Source of the DNA: Sepiola atlantica
Taxonomy: Eukaryota > Mollusca > Cephalopoda > Sepiida > Sepiolidae
NCBI GenBank assembly: GCA_963556195.1
Contig: OY744528.1
Coordinates: forward strand, 59,819,161 to 59,883,160
Direction: 5' to 3'
Length of the DNA stretch: 64,000 nucleotides
A program made the position numbers and the translations under genes. The notes beneath the pieces were generated by a model. That model worked only from the letters and a program-made list of their open reading frames with translations, was not told the DNA's origin and searched no databases. Positions 1 to 12,295 of this stretch are shown here, in pieces (position 1 is the stretch's first letter; each line of letters begins with the position of its first letter).

Positions 1-631
1 ATATATATATTTACAATATATATAATATATATATTTACAATATATATATATATATTTACAATATATATATATATATTTACAATATATATATATATATTTA
101 CAATATATATATATATATATATATTTACAATATATATATATATATATATTTACAATATATATATATATTTACAATATATATATATATATATTTACAATAT
201 ATATATATATTTACAATATATATATATATATTTACAATATATATATATATATATATATTATACAATTATATATATATATATATTTACAATATATATATAT
301 ATATTTACAATATATATATATATATATATTTACAATATATATATATATATATATTTACAATATATATATATATATATTTACAATATATATATATATTTAC
401 AATATATATATATATATATTTACAATATATATATATATATATTTACAATATATATATATATATTTACAATATATATATATATATATTTACAATATATATA
501 TATATATATTTACAATATATATATATATATATTTACAATATATATATATATATATTTACAATATATATATATATATTTACAATATATATATATATATATT
601 TACAATATATATATATATATATTTACAATAT

Positions 632-662
<31 letters not shown>

Positions 663-1425
663 TTACAATATATATATATATATATTTACAATAAATATAT
701 ATATATATTTACAATATATATATATATATATATATATATTTACAATATATATATATATATATTTACAATAAATATATATATATATATATTTACAATAAAT
801 ATATATATATATTTACAATATATATATGTATATATTTACAATATATATATATATATATTTACAATATATATATATATTTACAATATATATATATATATAT
901 TTACAATATATATATATATATTTACAATATATATATATTTACAATATATATCTATATATTAACAATATATATATATATATTTACAATATATATATATATA
1001 TTTACAAAATATATATATTTACAATATATATATATATATTTACAATATATATATATATATATTTACAATATATATATATATATTTACAATATATATATAT
1101 ATATATATTTACAATATATATATATATATTTACAATACATATATATATATATTTACAATATATATATATATATATATTTACAATATATATATATATATAT
1201 ATATTTACAATATATATATATATTTACAATACATATATATATATATATTTACAATATATATATATATATATTTACAATATATATATATATATATATATAT
1301 TTACAATATATATATATATATATATATATTTACAATATATATATATATATATATATATTTACAATATATATATATATATATATATATTTACAATATATAT
1401 TATATATATATATATTTACAATATA

Positions 1426-1471
<46 letters not shown>
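1..1471. repeat. AT minisatellite with TTTACA interruptions
   Basis: Runs of (TA)n of variable length are interrupted at roughly 18-30-base intervals by TTTACA, so the repeating unit is TTTACA plus (TA)6-12. A few units carry single-base variants (AATAAATA, TACATA). Reading frames across it encode only Tyr/Ile/Thr/Asn strings and should not be taken as genes. Confidence 0.97.
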
Positions 1472-1475
<4 letters not shown>

Positions 1476-2540
1476 TGTATGTTTGTAATCCGAGGCAGGA
1501 GCAATGTGCTATAGGTACCGGAAGGTGTAACAGATGAACAAAAATAAATGAGAAGAGAAAATAAAAATCAATTTATTAATATTTCACGTAAAACAAATTA
1601 AATACCAGAACAGTAAATAGAAAAACGTTTACTGTAAAGCAATTAAAAAGTTCCGGACAAAAGTTTAATATTAATTTTCGAGAGCGGGACCTCTCATTAT
1701 CAAAATTTAAAAAATATGACCGAGTGGTCGAAATTACCGAGATGGAAACAGCTGAAAATGAGTTTAGATAAGCTAATTGGACATCAATATTAATTACTCT
1801 TATCATAATTTAATTGTATAATTATTCAGCTTAAAGCTTGTCATCTTATTAATATGTGTTAAGTAATATACTTTAACAAATAAAAAAAAGTATAGAATTA
1901 TAATAAATATATTATAATTCTATAATTTTCAAATTTTTTTTATTTGAATCTTTTTCCTTTTTTTTATTCAATTTCAATTTTTAATTTGCTAAATTTGAAC
2001 CGTAATTATGTAACAGGAATACGAACGGTCAAGGGGAGGCAACTGTGATATCCAGAATCTGGTTAGAATTAAATCAAATTCAGAACCGAAATCAATTGAG
2101 AAATGAAATTACGAATCATGATATCCTAAGAAGATCAAGACTCAAGTGTAAATTTCTTTATTCATATTTATATTATAAGTAATGTTATAGGGTATAATTA
2201 TTCCTAAAATTAATTTATTTAAATTATAATTCAGAGATTATATATATATATATATATATATATAAAATCTATATACATCTATATATAAAGTCTATATTAC
2301 TCAATTCTTATTTATTATTTTTTGTTTTTATTTGTTTTGTTTTTTATTTGTTTTTATTTGTTAATATGTAATGTTATAGGGTATAATTATTCCTAAATAT
2401 TCCTTAAACTAATATATTTAAATTTATTATATGTAAAATTAATTATGTAATTTAAGCACAGAATATAAGACATTCAGGTTTAGGGCTAATAGATGGTAGA
2501 GGCAGAGGCAAGGAGGAAGAGGCAGAGGCAGAGGCATAGG
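1472..2540. other. AT-rich spacer, no gene seen
   Basis: About 1.07 kb of unique-looking AT-rich sequence. It holds a short (TA)n at about 2237-2263 and poly-T/poly-A runs near 1930-1970. A 14-base phrase, TAATGTTATAGGGT, occurs twice (about 2180 and 2367). One 76-codon minus-strand frame (1576-1806) shows no recognisable motif. A purine-rich GAGGCAGAGGCA stretch lies at about 2500-2545. Confidence 0.6.
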
Positions 2541-2852
2541 CTATGAGGCAAGGAGAACGAATGGAAATAAAAGTTCGTATCTGTTATTTAAAGTTGGATT
2601 ATATTTAGAGATTAGAATGGCTTCCGAAATTCGAAGTTGACCGACATTGCGGACTGAGTTGAGGATGCGGACACTAATAGAGCGATGTGTGTCGCCACAT
2701 GATATTATGTGTTTGTGAAAGGAAGAAATGTGGGTGTTCAGATGTTCTTTGATGCGTTGGTGCAGAGGCCTGACGGTGCTACCGATATAGAACTTCCGAC
2801 ACTTTGCACATTGTAGGCTGTACACCGTATAGGTGCGGAAGCAGATCCGCAA
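2541..2852 (-). pseudogene. Penelope-like retroelement GIY-YIG endonuclease fragment
   Basis: The minus-strand reading of 103 codons carries the pattern VYSLQCAKCRKFYIGSTVRP followed by an R-I-K-E-H helix. This is the GIY-YIG nuclease core as found at the C-terminus of Penelope-like elements: VY for GIY, YIG intact, a Cys-x2-Cys pair between them, and a later Arg. The end reads LRISEAILISKYNPTLN, typical of the domain end in these elements. In intact elements this nuclease nicks target DNA so the adjoining reverse transcriptase can prime. No reverse transcriptase precedes it here; the frame stops abruptly upstream at a short hairpin (2827-2879). This is a 5'-truncated fragment, not a working gene. 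A host GIY-YIG protein is unlikely given the C-terminal sequence and the repeat context. Confidence 0.8.
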
Positions 2853-2879
2853 CTCTGGTCTCTGCTTCCGTACCTATAC
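2827..2879. repeat. 19-bp inverted repeat at the Penelope fragment junction
   Basis: GTATAGGTGCGGAAGCAGA (2827-2845) and TCTGCTTCCGTACCTATAC (2861-2879) are reverse complements with one mismatch, around a 15-base loop. The left arm lies inside the endonuclease fragment and the right arm just upstream of it on the minus strand. It marks the truncation point. Confidence 0.85.
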
Positions 2880-3500
2880 ACCTTTAAATAGTAATTTTTA
2901 AATCAATTATTATTTTAATCAAGACATTTGATTCCGTGAATTTAATGGCTAATAAGATTAAGAAAATAAACAAACTTAGAACGGTTTAAAAAAATAATAA
3001 GAGGAAAATTATCACCGTGAATGTCAGCATTGTTGTTTACATTTTAAATAATGTGCCGTATTAACGCTGGCTGTTTAATCAGTTGCGACATATTGAATTA
3101 ACGGAGGGAGGGATGAGAACCACTGATTAAACAGCCAGCGTTAATCCATTCGTCATAGTTATATTAACTACATAACGCATTTCATGTATGTATGTATGTA
3201 TCTGTCTGTCTGTCTAAATTATAATTTATAAGTAAGATTATTAGTGTGCTAAATAGCGTAAATACATGTGGAAATCTGAAGAAAACAATTATGAGTGTAT
3301 ATTTGTGAACATTAATTTATTAGAAGTTTAAAAGCAATTGATTATGTAAATTGAGAAATGCGCATAGTGTTTCCGGCGGTTTTTCTAGTAGTATATTATG
3401 AAGTTGGCAGACTTAGTAAATAACCATGCTACTCTGATGAAGTTTCGGCTTCAGACAGATAGACAGATACATGAACTCCATTATACATAGATATACATTG
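2880..3500. repeat. Family X composite repeat, partial copy 1
   Basis: This 620-bp stretch is clearly homologous to 11640-12235 and, more weakly, to 9620-10275. Shared parts are the TAATTTTTAAATC opening, GGCTAATAAGATTAAGAA, GAGGGAGG, ACATGTGGAAATCTGAAGAA and the tail GTTTCGGCTTCAGACAG...ACTCCATTAT. Like the other copies it runs straight into a (TA)n minisatellite. The left half seen in copies 2 and 3, with its hairpin, is missing. No coding capacity. Confidence 0.85.
3060..3145. repeat. 23-bp perfect inverted repeat within family X
   Basis: The arms 3060-3082 (ATTAACGCTGGCTGTTTAAT plus CAG) and 3123-3145 are exact reverse complements separated by 40 bases containing GGAGGGAGGGATG. Related but degraded arms flank the GAGGGAGG block in the other family X copies (about 9781 and 11580), so the inverted repeat is a family trait. 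Confidence 0.9.
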
Positions 3501-3780
3501 TATGTATATACATTATATATATATATATATACCCACACATTATATATATACATTATATATATATATACACACACACATTATATATATACATATATATATA
3601 CACACATTATATATATAAACATTATATATATATATAAACATTATATATATATATATAAACATTATATATATATAAACATTATATATATATATATATATAT
3701 AAACATTATATATATAAACATTATATATATATATATATATAAACATTATATATATATATATAAACATTATATATATATAT
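3500..3780. repeat. AT minisatellite with AAACATTA interruptions
   Basis: (TA)n blocks are separated by CACACATTA (left part) and AAACATTA (right part) at 18-26-base spacing. Both strands are open in some frames, but only as Tyr/Ile repeats. Confidence 0.95.
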
Positions 3781-4163
3781 TCCATGATAAATGCCAGTAT
3801 ACTGAAATCATATGCCCTTAATAGGGTTAAGATGATAATTCATATACACTATATGTACAAAAGCAAGGAAATTCCCAAATTTTTATATTAATTAAGGGTG
3901 TGACTACATATCAACCAAACCATTTCATTATCACATCACTACAGTATAAATCTCTATGCTTGAGTGGATGAAGTGTGTGAGGTGCGCTGAAGAAAAATGT
4001 CTACCAGTAAAATACATAGTCCTGTTGTGCTCGAATACCCTTAATAACGATAAAAGTGCAAAAATTTGGGAATTTCCTTGCTATTGTACATTTAGTATAT
4101 ATGAATTTTCATCTTAACCATATTAAGGGCATATGATTTCAGTATGCTGGCATTTATCATGGA
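3781..4163. mobile_element. 383-bp foldback (MITE-like) element
   Basis: The termini TCCATGATAAATGCCAG (from 3781) and its complement (ending 4163) begin inverted repeats of about 120 bp: 3781-3900 against roughly 4037-4163, with scattered mismatches. The interior of about 130 bp has no coding capacity. The left end abuts (TA)n. Long arms and a short non-coding middle are typical of non-autonomous foldback elements. I saw no target duplication beyond the TA context and cannot assign a superfamily. Confidence 0.88.
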
Positions 4164-4454
4164 ACTTCACTACTTTTGTAAAGGCTATGCCTCAATACAA
4201 TAATCATTTTTAAGGGTTTTTGGAATTTTCTAGAAAAATTAGGTATATGGTAAACTGAAATTTAAATGCCATCAACTAGATCCTAGAACCTCAATCTCTG
4301 CCAAAAATCAGCTTAATCAATCAAATAGTTGATGAGATACAGGGTGGCACATACGTACGTACACACGGATAACACAAAATCATTCCTGACCATTCTGGAT
4401 CTCTGGGTTGCCTTGACTAATGATGTTGAAATTGTACACACTTATAGAACCTAT

Positions 4455-4455
<1 letters not shown>
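4164..4455. other. Unique spacer, no gene seen
   Basis: A short AT-rich spacer between the foldback element and the next minisatellite. It contains AGGGTGGCACATACGTACGTAC near 4341. The 60-codon plus-strand frame here merely runs into the TA repeat. Confidence 0.5.
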
Positions 4456-4508
<53 letters not shown>

Positions 4509-4950
4509 TAAATATATACATTATATATATATACACATATATACAAATTATATATATACACATTATATATATATATACACATTATATATATATACACATC
4601 ATATATATATATACATTATATATATACAGACACTTTATATATATACACACATATATATATACATTATATATATACACACATTATATATACACATCATATA
4701 TATATATAGACATTATATATATACACACATCATATATATATACACATATATATATACAAATTATATATATACACATATATATATACAAATTATATATATA
4801 CACATTATATATATATATATATATATAATATATATATATATACAAATTATATATATATATATATTATGTTTGTATATATATATATATATATATACAAATT
4901 ATATATATATATATATTATGTTTGTATATATATATATATATAATGTTTAT
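4456..4950. repeat. AT minisatellite with ACACATTA/ACAAATTA interruptions
   Basis: A pure (TA)n at 4456-4500 is followed by (TA)n blocks separated by CACATTATA, ACACATCATA or ACAAATTATA. Unit size is variable, about 20-30 bases. Confidence 0.95.
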
Positions 4951-5097
4951 ATACACAGTGACTTTAATAACAAGCAGTACTAATAGCTGTGTGCACGATC
5001 CGAATACGTTTGTTAATCACTTTAAACTGCTTGTGTAAATTTAGCCGCCGATTCGCTATTTACAAAGTTAAATTCCTCTCTAATTATAAACTTGTTC

Positions 5098-5144
5098 CCT
5101 ATAGCCGAGGGGTTAAAACTCTTGACTGCAAATCAGTAGCGATC
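5098..5144 (+). repeat. tRNA-Cys-like SINE head, truncated
   Basis: The segment resembles the first two-thirds of a tRNA: an A-box-like TAGCCGAGGGGTTAA, then an anticodon-stem-loop CTTGACTGCAAATCAG with anticodon position GCA (Cys). It stops at GCGATC, where the minisatellite begins, so the T-arm and B box are absent. It is best read as the start of a tRNA-derived SINE cut by the repeat, not a tRNA gene. Confidence 0.5.
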
Positions 5145-6722
5145 ATATATATATATATATATATACACCATATATATATATACACATCATATATATATAT
5201 ATATACACATCATATATATATATATACACATCATATATATATATATACACATCATATATATATATATACACATCATATATATATATACACATCATATATA
5301 TATATATATACACATCATATATATATACACATCATATATATATATATACACATCATATATATACATCATATATATATATATACATCATATATATATATAT
5401 ACACATCATATATATACATATACATCATATATATATATATATATACATCATATATATATATATATATACATCATATATATATATATATATACATCATATA
5501 TATATATATATATACATCATATATATATATATATATACATCATATATATATATATATATACATCATATATATATATATATATACATCATATATATATATA
5601 TATATATACATCATATATATATATACATCATATATATATATACATCATATATATATATATATATATATACATCATATATATATATATACATCATATATAT
5701 ATATATATACATCATATATATATATATATACATCATATATATATATATATATACATCATATATATATATATATACATCATATATATATATATATACATCA
5801 TATATATATATATATATATACATCATATATATATATATATATACATCATATATATATATATATATACATCATATATATATATATATATACATCATATATA
5901 TATATATATATACATCATATATATATATATATATACATCATATATATATATATACATCATATATATATATATACATCATATATATATATATATATATACA
6001 TCATATATATATATATACATCATATATATATATATATACATCATATATATATATATATACATCATATATATATATATACATCATATATATATATATACAT
6101 CATATATATATATATACATCATATATATATATATACATCATATATATATATATACATCATATATATATATATATACATCATATATATATATATACATCAT
6201 ATATATATATATATATATATCATATATATATATATATATATACATCATATATATATATATATATATACATCATATATATATATATACATCATATATATAT
6301 ATATATATATATACATCATATATATATATATATATATACATCATATATATATATATACATCATATATATATATATATATATACATCATATATATATATAT
6401 ACATCATATATATATATATATATCATATATATATATATATATATACATCATATATATATATACACATCATATATATATATATACATCATATATATATATA
6501 TACATCATATATATATATATATACATCATATATATATATATACATCATATATATATATATACATCATATATATATATATACATCATATATATATATATAC
6601 ATCATATATATATATATACATCATATATATATATATACATCATATATATATATATACATCATATATATATATATACATCATATATATATATATACATCAT
6701 ATATATATATATATATATATGT
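5145..6722. repeat. 1.6-kb minisatellite, unit TACATCA(TA)n
   Basis: About 70 units of roughly 20-26 bases, each TACATCA or ACACATCA followed by (TA)6-10. The left third favours ACACATCA and the rest TACATCA, so the array has at least two blocks. A frame of 583 codons opens across it only because the unit lacks stops in that frame; it encodes HHIYIY/TSYIYI strings and is spurious. Confidence 0.97.
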
Positions 6723-7085
6723 GCATCATATTTTTGCTAGTTGTTTAATTTATTTACTCAGTAAAATGTGTTATTTTGGATTTTACAAAAGGAAGAAAGA
6801 ACATCTCTCCATCCTTTATTTTAATAAATTAAACACGTGATAATAAAAGAGTTTTGAAACAAAATTTACCTTATACAGCAAAAAATCCAAAACTCAACTA
6901 AAGTCGTAAAAAGATAATAATATTTTAAGTTTTTCAAATCGAACAAAAGTTTTACCTAAAAAAATTCAACAATTAAAAAAATTAAATACAGTTATTTAAC
7001 TGCTCAGTAAAATGTGTTTGGTATTTTTCACAAAAAACAATTTTGAATCAATTATTTTTTAAATTTAATAAATTTATGCTTTACA
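6723..7085. repeat. Family X fragment with half-hairpin
   Basis: It starts with CATATTTTTGCTAG, the right arm of the family X terminal hairpin (complete at 8834 and 10764). It continues with CAGTAAAATGTGTTA, like 9405-9425, and a TTTTAATAAATTAAACACGTG stretch like 9458-9480. The segment is 5' body sequence of the family cut on the left by the minisatellite. Non-coding. Confidence 0.65.
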
Positions 7086-7895
7086 ACAGAACAGATACTA
7101 CACTACCTCCACACCTCTCAAACAAGGAGGAAGTAATGTCTGAGAGGATGCTATCATGGAGGAAGAACAGATACTACACTACCTGCAGACCTCTCAAAAT
7201 AGGAGGAGCTAATGTATCATGAAAGCAGAACACTACACTACCATCGCCCATCCTAAAAAAAAGAGGTAGGTAATGCCTGGGGAGAGTGTATCATGAAAAC
7301 CAAACAGATATTACACTACCTATACAGTGGTCAAAAAAGGAATAGGTAATGCCTGCAAGACGGTATCATGACAAAAGAACAAATACAACACTACCTTTAC
7401 ACCTCTCAAAAAAGGAATAGGTAATACCTGGGAGGATATCATCATGAAAACAGAACAGATATGACACTACCTCCACACCTATCAAAAAAGAGGGGGTAAT
7501 GTTTGGGAGGGTTGTATCATGACAATAGAAGAGATACTACACTATGTCCACACTTCTTCAAAAAGGATGAGGTAGTGCCTCGGAGGATAGAATCATGACA
7601 ACAGAACAGATACTACACTACCAGCACACCTCTAAAAAAAGAAGGAGGTAATGCATGGGAGAATGATATCATGGAAGAAGAACATATACTACACTACTTC
7701 CACATTTCTCTAAGTAGGAGTAGGTAATGCCTGGGAGGATCGTATCATGGAAGCAGAACAGATACTAAACTACCTCCACACCTCCTAAAAATGGAGGAGG
7801 AAATGCCTGGTAGGATGGTATCATGACTACAGCAAAGATACTACACTACCTCCACACTTCTTAAAAATGGAGGATGTAATGTTTGGGAGGATACT
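7086..7895. repeat. ~76-bp tandem array, about 11 units
   Basis: Each unit reads approximately AACAGATACTACACTACCTC, then CACACCTCTCAAAAAAGGAG, then GAGGTAATGCCTGGGAGGAT with a GTATCATG end. Units start near 7087, 7163, 7229, 7303, 7377, 7456, 7527, 7601, 7677, 7754 and 7829. They differ by about 10-20 percent, so the array is not freshly made. Two more units lie at 54695-54840. Confidence 0.93.
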
Positions 7896-8170
7896 ATATT
7901 TGATATAATATAATATATATTTATTATCTATACATGATATATATATACATGATATACATTATATATATATATATATATATACATGATATACATTATATAT
8001 ATATATATATATACATGATATACATTATATATATATATATATATACATGATATACATTATATATATATATATATATATATACATGATATACATATACATG
8101 ATATACATTATATATATATATATATATATACATGATATACATTATATATATATATATATACATGATATAC

Positions 8171-8207
<37 letters not shown>

Positions 8208-8359
8208 GATATACATATACATGATATACATTATATATATATATATATATACATGATATACATATACATGATATACATTATATATATATATATATATACA
8301 TGATATACATATACATGATATACATTATATATATATATATATATATATACATGATATAC

Positions 8360-8396
<37 letters not shown>

Positions 8397-8521
8397 GATA
8401 TACATTATATATATATATATATACATGATATACATTATATATATATATATATACATGATATACATTATATATATATATATATACATGATATACATTATAT
8501 ATATATATATACATGATATAC

Positions 8522-8564
<43 letters not shown>

Positions 8565-8601
8565 GATATACATTATATATATATATATACATGATATACA
8601 T

Positions 8602-8632
<31 letters not shown>

Positions 8633-8669
8633 GATATACATTATATATATATATATACATGATATACAT

Positions 8670-8700
<31 letters not shown>

Positions 8701-8707
8701 GATATAC

Positions 8708-8744
<37 letters not shown>

Positions 8745-8829
8745 GATATACATTATATATATATATATATATACATGATATACATTATATATATATATAT
8801 ATATATACATACATGATATACATTATATA
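7896..8829. repeat. Minisatellite, unit ATACATGATATACATTA(TA)n
   Basis: About 30 units of 25-40 bases. Each has a conserved core ATACATGATATACATTATAT followed by (TA)n of variable length, and some units carry a doubled core. The same unit recurs at 10290-10520. Long frames on both strands are Tyr/Ile/Met strings and not genes. Confidence 0.97.
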
Positions 8830-10275
8830 TACTAGCAAATATATGCTCCCTCCGGTCGCATATTTTTGCTAGGCTGCCGCATCAGAAATGAAGGCTCACG
8901 CGTAAGCCAATGGAGCCCCAGTCATATTTCTGTGGTGGTTAGACATTGATTTTCTGTGTTTATGACCAAGATTATTTTTAGTGGAAAATAAAGGAAAAAA
9001 AATTCGATCCTACCCCGATTTTTGTTGTACCCTCGCCCATAAATAGAAAGACTTGTAGTTTAAAAAGAAAGAAAAAAAATTTTTTGTACCCCCCTCAATT
9101 TTTTTATATTACTAGTCATAGAAATATTTTTTAGTTAAGAAAAAAATAATCTATATTTTTTGACCGCCTTCCCCAATGTTTTTATCCTCCCTCCCCCCTA
9201 TACATGTAAATATTTTTAATTAAAAAGGAAAAAAAACCTTAACCCTAACTGTAACGATGGGCTCAAAGTTAGCGTGGGTTCTAAAATGAAAAAGCACCAA
9301 AAAATCAAATACAGTGAACACAGTGTGTGTGTGGGGGGGTGTTTGTTTAATGACCTTTTTTTAATTAAATAATTTGATTCTACAATCAGTTGTATAGTTT
9401 TCCAGTATAATGTGTTAGTTTATTTTGTTGACATTAAAGAAAAAAAAATCACACCTTTTTTTTTAATAAATAAAACAGGTCGTGAAAAAATGATAATATT
9501 GGATATGAAAGTATTAAGAAATCAAATACAGTAAACACGAAAAGTTTTTTAATTCTCGGAAAGAAAAAGTTTACCTGAACTGTGTGTGTGCGTGTGTGCG
9601 TGCGTGCGTGCGCGCGTTTTTATATAGTAATTTTTAAATCAATTATTATTTTAATTAAACAATTTGATTTAATAAATTTGTGTTTTAAAACATAATGGCT
9701 AAGAATAAACAAACTTAGGACGGTTTTAAAAATGGAAAACTGAGCACGGTGGATTACAGCGTTGTTGTTTACATATTAACATCGGCTGCTTAATCAGATC
9801 GCCATATTTAATTACAGGAGGGAGGGATGACACCACTTATTAAACAACTAATCGGCTGCTTAATCAGATCGCCATATTTAATTACCGGAGGGAGGGAGGA
9901 CGCCACTTATTAAACAGCTAATGACTTTGCAATTTTAACAGTACTCGCGTTGAAATGGTTTAGAAAACACGCCGGTTATGATGAAAATGGCTTTAATTAA
10001 TTGTATGAATAATGTTTATTAATATAACCTTATCGGAAAATATTGTAAATACATATGTAAATTGGATAATAGCAGTTATAAGTGTATATTTGTAAATATG
10101 AATTTAATTGAAGGTTTAAAGGAATGACTTATGTTAATGGCAACACCCATCTGGTGTCTGAACGCCTTTTGATGACAGTATATAAAGAATTTCAAAAAGA
10201 TTAGTTTGTTAAATAGTCATACTGGAGTTTCGGCTTCAGACAGACAGACAGACAGACAGACAGATACATAAACTC
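8829..10275. repeat. Family X composite repeat, copy 2
   Basis: In order: terminal hairpin CTAGCAAATATATGC...GCATATTTTTGCTAG (8832-8871); a TCAGAAATGAA...GGAGCC block; C-rich CCCCGATTTTTGT; AAGTTAGCG...AAAAAGCACCAAAAAATCAAA (9260-9315); GTGTGTGT tracts; a 70-bp tandem duplication around GAGGGAGGGA (9781 and 9851); and the tail GTTTCGGCTTCAGACAGACA (10220-10255) into (TA)n. Copy 3 (10757-12235) has the same order. No open frame of note. Confidence 0.9.
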
Positions 10276-10723
10276 CATTATTAATAGATATATATACATG
10301 ATATACATTATATATATATATATATACATGATATACATTATATATATATACATGATATACATTATATATATATACATGATATACATTATATATATATATA
10401 CATGATATACATTATATATATATATACATGATATACATTATATATATACATGATATACATTATATATATATATACACATGATATACATGATATACATTAT
10501 ATATATATATACATGATATATATCTATATATATAAATATATATATAATATATTATATAGTACAATATATATATTATATATATATTATATAGTACAATATA
10601 TATATTATATATTACAGTGCAATATATATTATATATATGTATATAATATACATTATATAAATTGTATAGTACAATATATATATATATATATGTATATAAT
10701 ATACATTATATAAATTGTATAGT

Positions 10724-10756
<33 letters not shown>
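10276..10756. repeat. Minisatellite array between family X copies
   Basis: The left part (10290-10520) repeats the ATACATGATATACATTA unit of the 7.9-8.8 kb array. The right part (10540-10755) changes to a unit containing TATAGTACAATATATA, repeated about five times. The same TAGTACAATATA phrase occurs again at 12597-12610. Confidence 0.93.
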
Positions 10757-10762
<6 letters not shown>

Positions 10763-12235
10763 CTAGCAAATATATGCTCCCTCCAGTTGCATATTTTTGC
10801 TAGGCTGCCGCGTCAGAAATGAACGCTGACTTGTAAACTGATGGAGCCTCAGTCATATTTCTTGGGTTGTTAGACGTTGAATTTTCGACCCCACCCCGAT
10901 TTTTGTATTACCCTTCTCCATAAAAAGAAATATTTTTAGTTTAAAAAAAAAAAATTTTTTGGATCCCTCATCAAATTTTTTATTTACCCTCACCCATACA
11001 TAGGAATATTTTTAGTTAAGAAAAGAAAAAAAAATTATTTGACCCCCCCACCAATATTTTTCGAATCGGAAGAAAGGTGTACATAAAATAAAACAATTAA
11101 AAAATCCGTACTCTTTTACTGTAGGACCTGTGCTGACTTTGACCATGCCCCAAACCCTAACCCCCACTTTTACCCTGACCCTGACCATAACCCTAACAAC
11201 GAAGTCAAAGTTAGCGCAGATCCTATAGTGAAAAAGCACCAAAAAAATCAAATACAGTGAACACGATTAGTTATGTAAATGGTCTCAGAAAGAAAGTTTA
11301 CCTAAATTAAATTCGTTAGAATGTGTGTGTGTGTTTGTTTAATGAACTTTTTTTAATTTAACAATTTGTTTCTAAAATCAGTTATATTATTTTTTGTTGA
11401 CAGAAAAGAAAAAAAATCACATATTTTATTTTAATAAAATATGGAATAATAAGAACAGTTTGTGAATAAAAGCTTAACAGCATAAGTAAAGTAACAGTAA
11501 ATGCCAGCGTTTTGTTTACATTTGAAATAACGCGCTCGTCTTGAGTCCATACTGATTTGACGGAGGGAGGTCGTTTCAATGGATTAACGTTCGCTGTTCA
11601 ATCAGTTGGACGTAGATAAAATTACTACTTACCTCATTAATTTTTAAATCTATTATTATTTTAATTAAACAATTTGATTCAATAAATTTGTGTTTTAAAA
11701 CATAATGGCTAATAAGATTAAGAACATAAACAAACTCAGAACGTTTTAAAGTAACACGGTTAAATGCCAGCGTTTTGTTTACATTTTAAATAACGCGCTC
11801 ATCTTGCGTCCATACTGATTTGACGGAGGGAGGTCGTTTCAATGGATTAACGTTCGCTGTTCAATCAGTTGGACGTAGATAAAATAACTACGTAACTCAT
11901 TAATTTTTAAATCAATTACTATTTTAATTAAACAATTTGATTCAATAATTATGATTTATAAGTAAGATTATTAGCGATCAAAATTGCATAACTACATGTG
12001 GAAATCTGAAGAAAACAATCATGACTGTATATTTGCGAATACTAATTTATTAGAAGTTCAAAAGCAATTGATTATGTAAATTGAGAAATGCGCATAGTGT
12101 TTACAGCGTTTTTTTTAGTAGTATATAATGAAGCTGGCGGGTTTAGTAAATAGTCATACTACTCTGATGGAGTTTCGGCTTCAGACAGACAGACAGATAC
12201 ATAAACTCCATTATTAATAGATATAATGTAATTTA
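10757..12235. repeat. Family X composite repeat, copy 3
   Basis: Same architecture as copy 2, starting with the CTAGCAAATATATGC hairpin (10763-10802) and ending with TTCGGCTTCAGACAGACAGA...ACTCCATTATTAATAGATA. It contains an extra internal direct duplication with a 263-base period (AACGCGCTC at 11529 and 11792), each half carrying GACGGAGGGAGGTCGTTTCA. CCCTAACC-like phrases near 11150-11200 are degenerate and internal. Non-coding. Confidence 0.9.
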
Positions 12236-12295
12236 TATATGTATATATATATTATAGTACAGTATATAGAAATTACACATATATATAATATATAT

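Noticed and set aside
826..1488. 220-codon Tyr/Ile-rich frame, and similar frames at 3471-3821, 4420-4983, 8047-8634 and 46808-47038
   Set aside because: All are translations of (TA)n-type tandem repeats.
5098..5144. Genuine tRNA-Cys gene
   Set aside because: The T-arm, acceptor stem and B box are missing.
4989..6740. 583-codon open frame
   Set aside because: It is a minisatellite read in a stop-free frame (His-His-Ile-Tyr and Thr-Ser-Tyr-Ile strings); there is no codon or domain signal.
9236..11200. CCCTAACC-like telomeric phrases near 9240 and 11150-11200
   Set aside because: Only a few irregular units inside family X copies, not a telomere repeat array.
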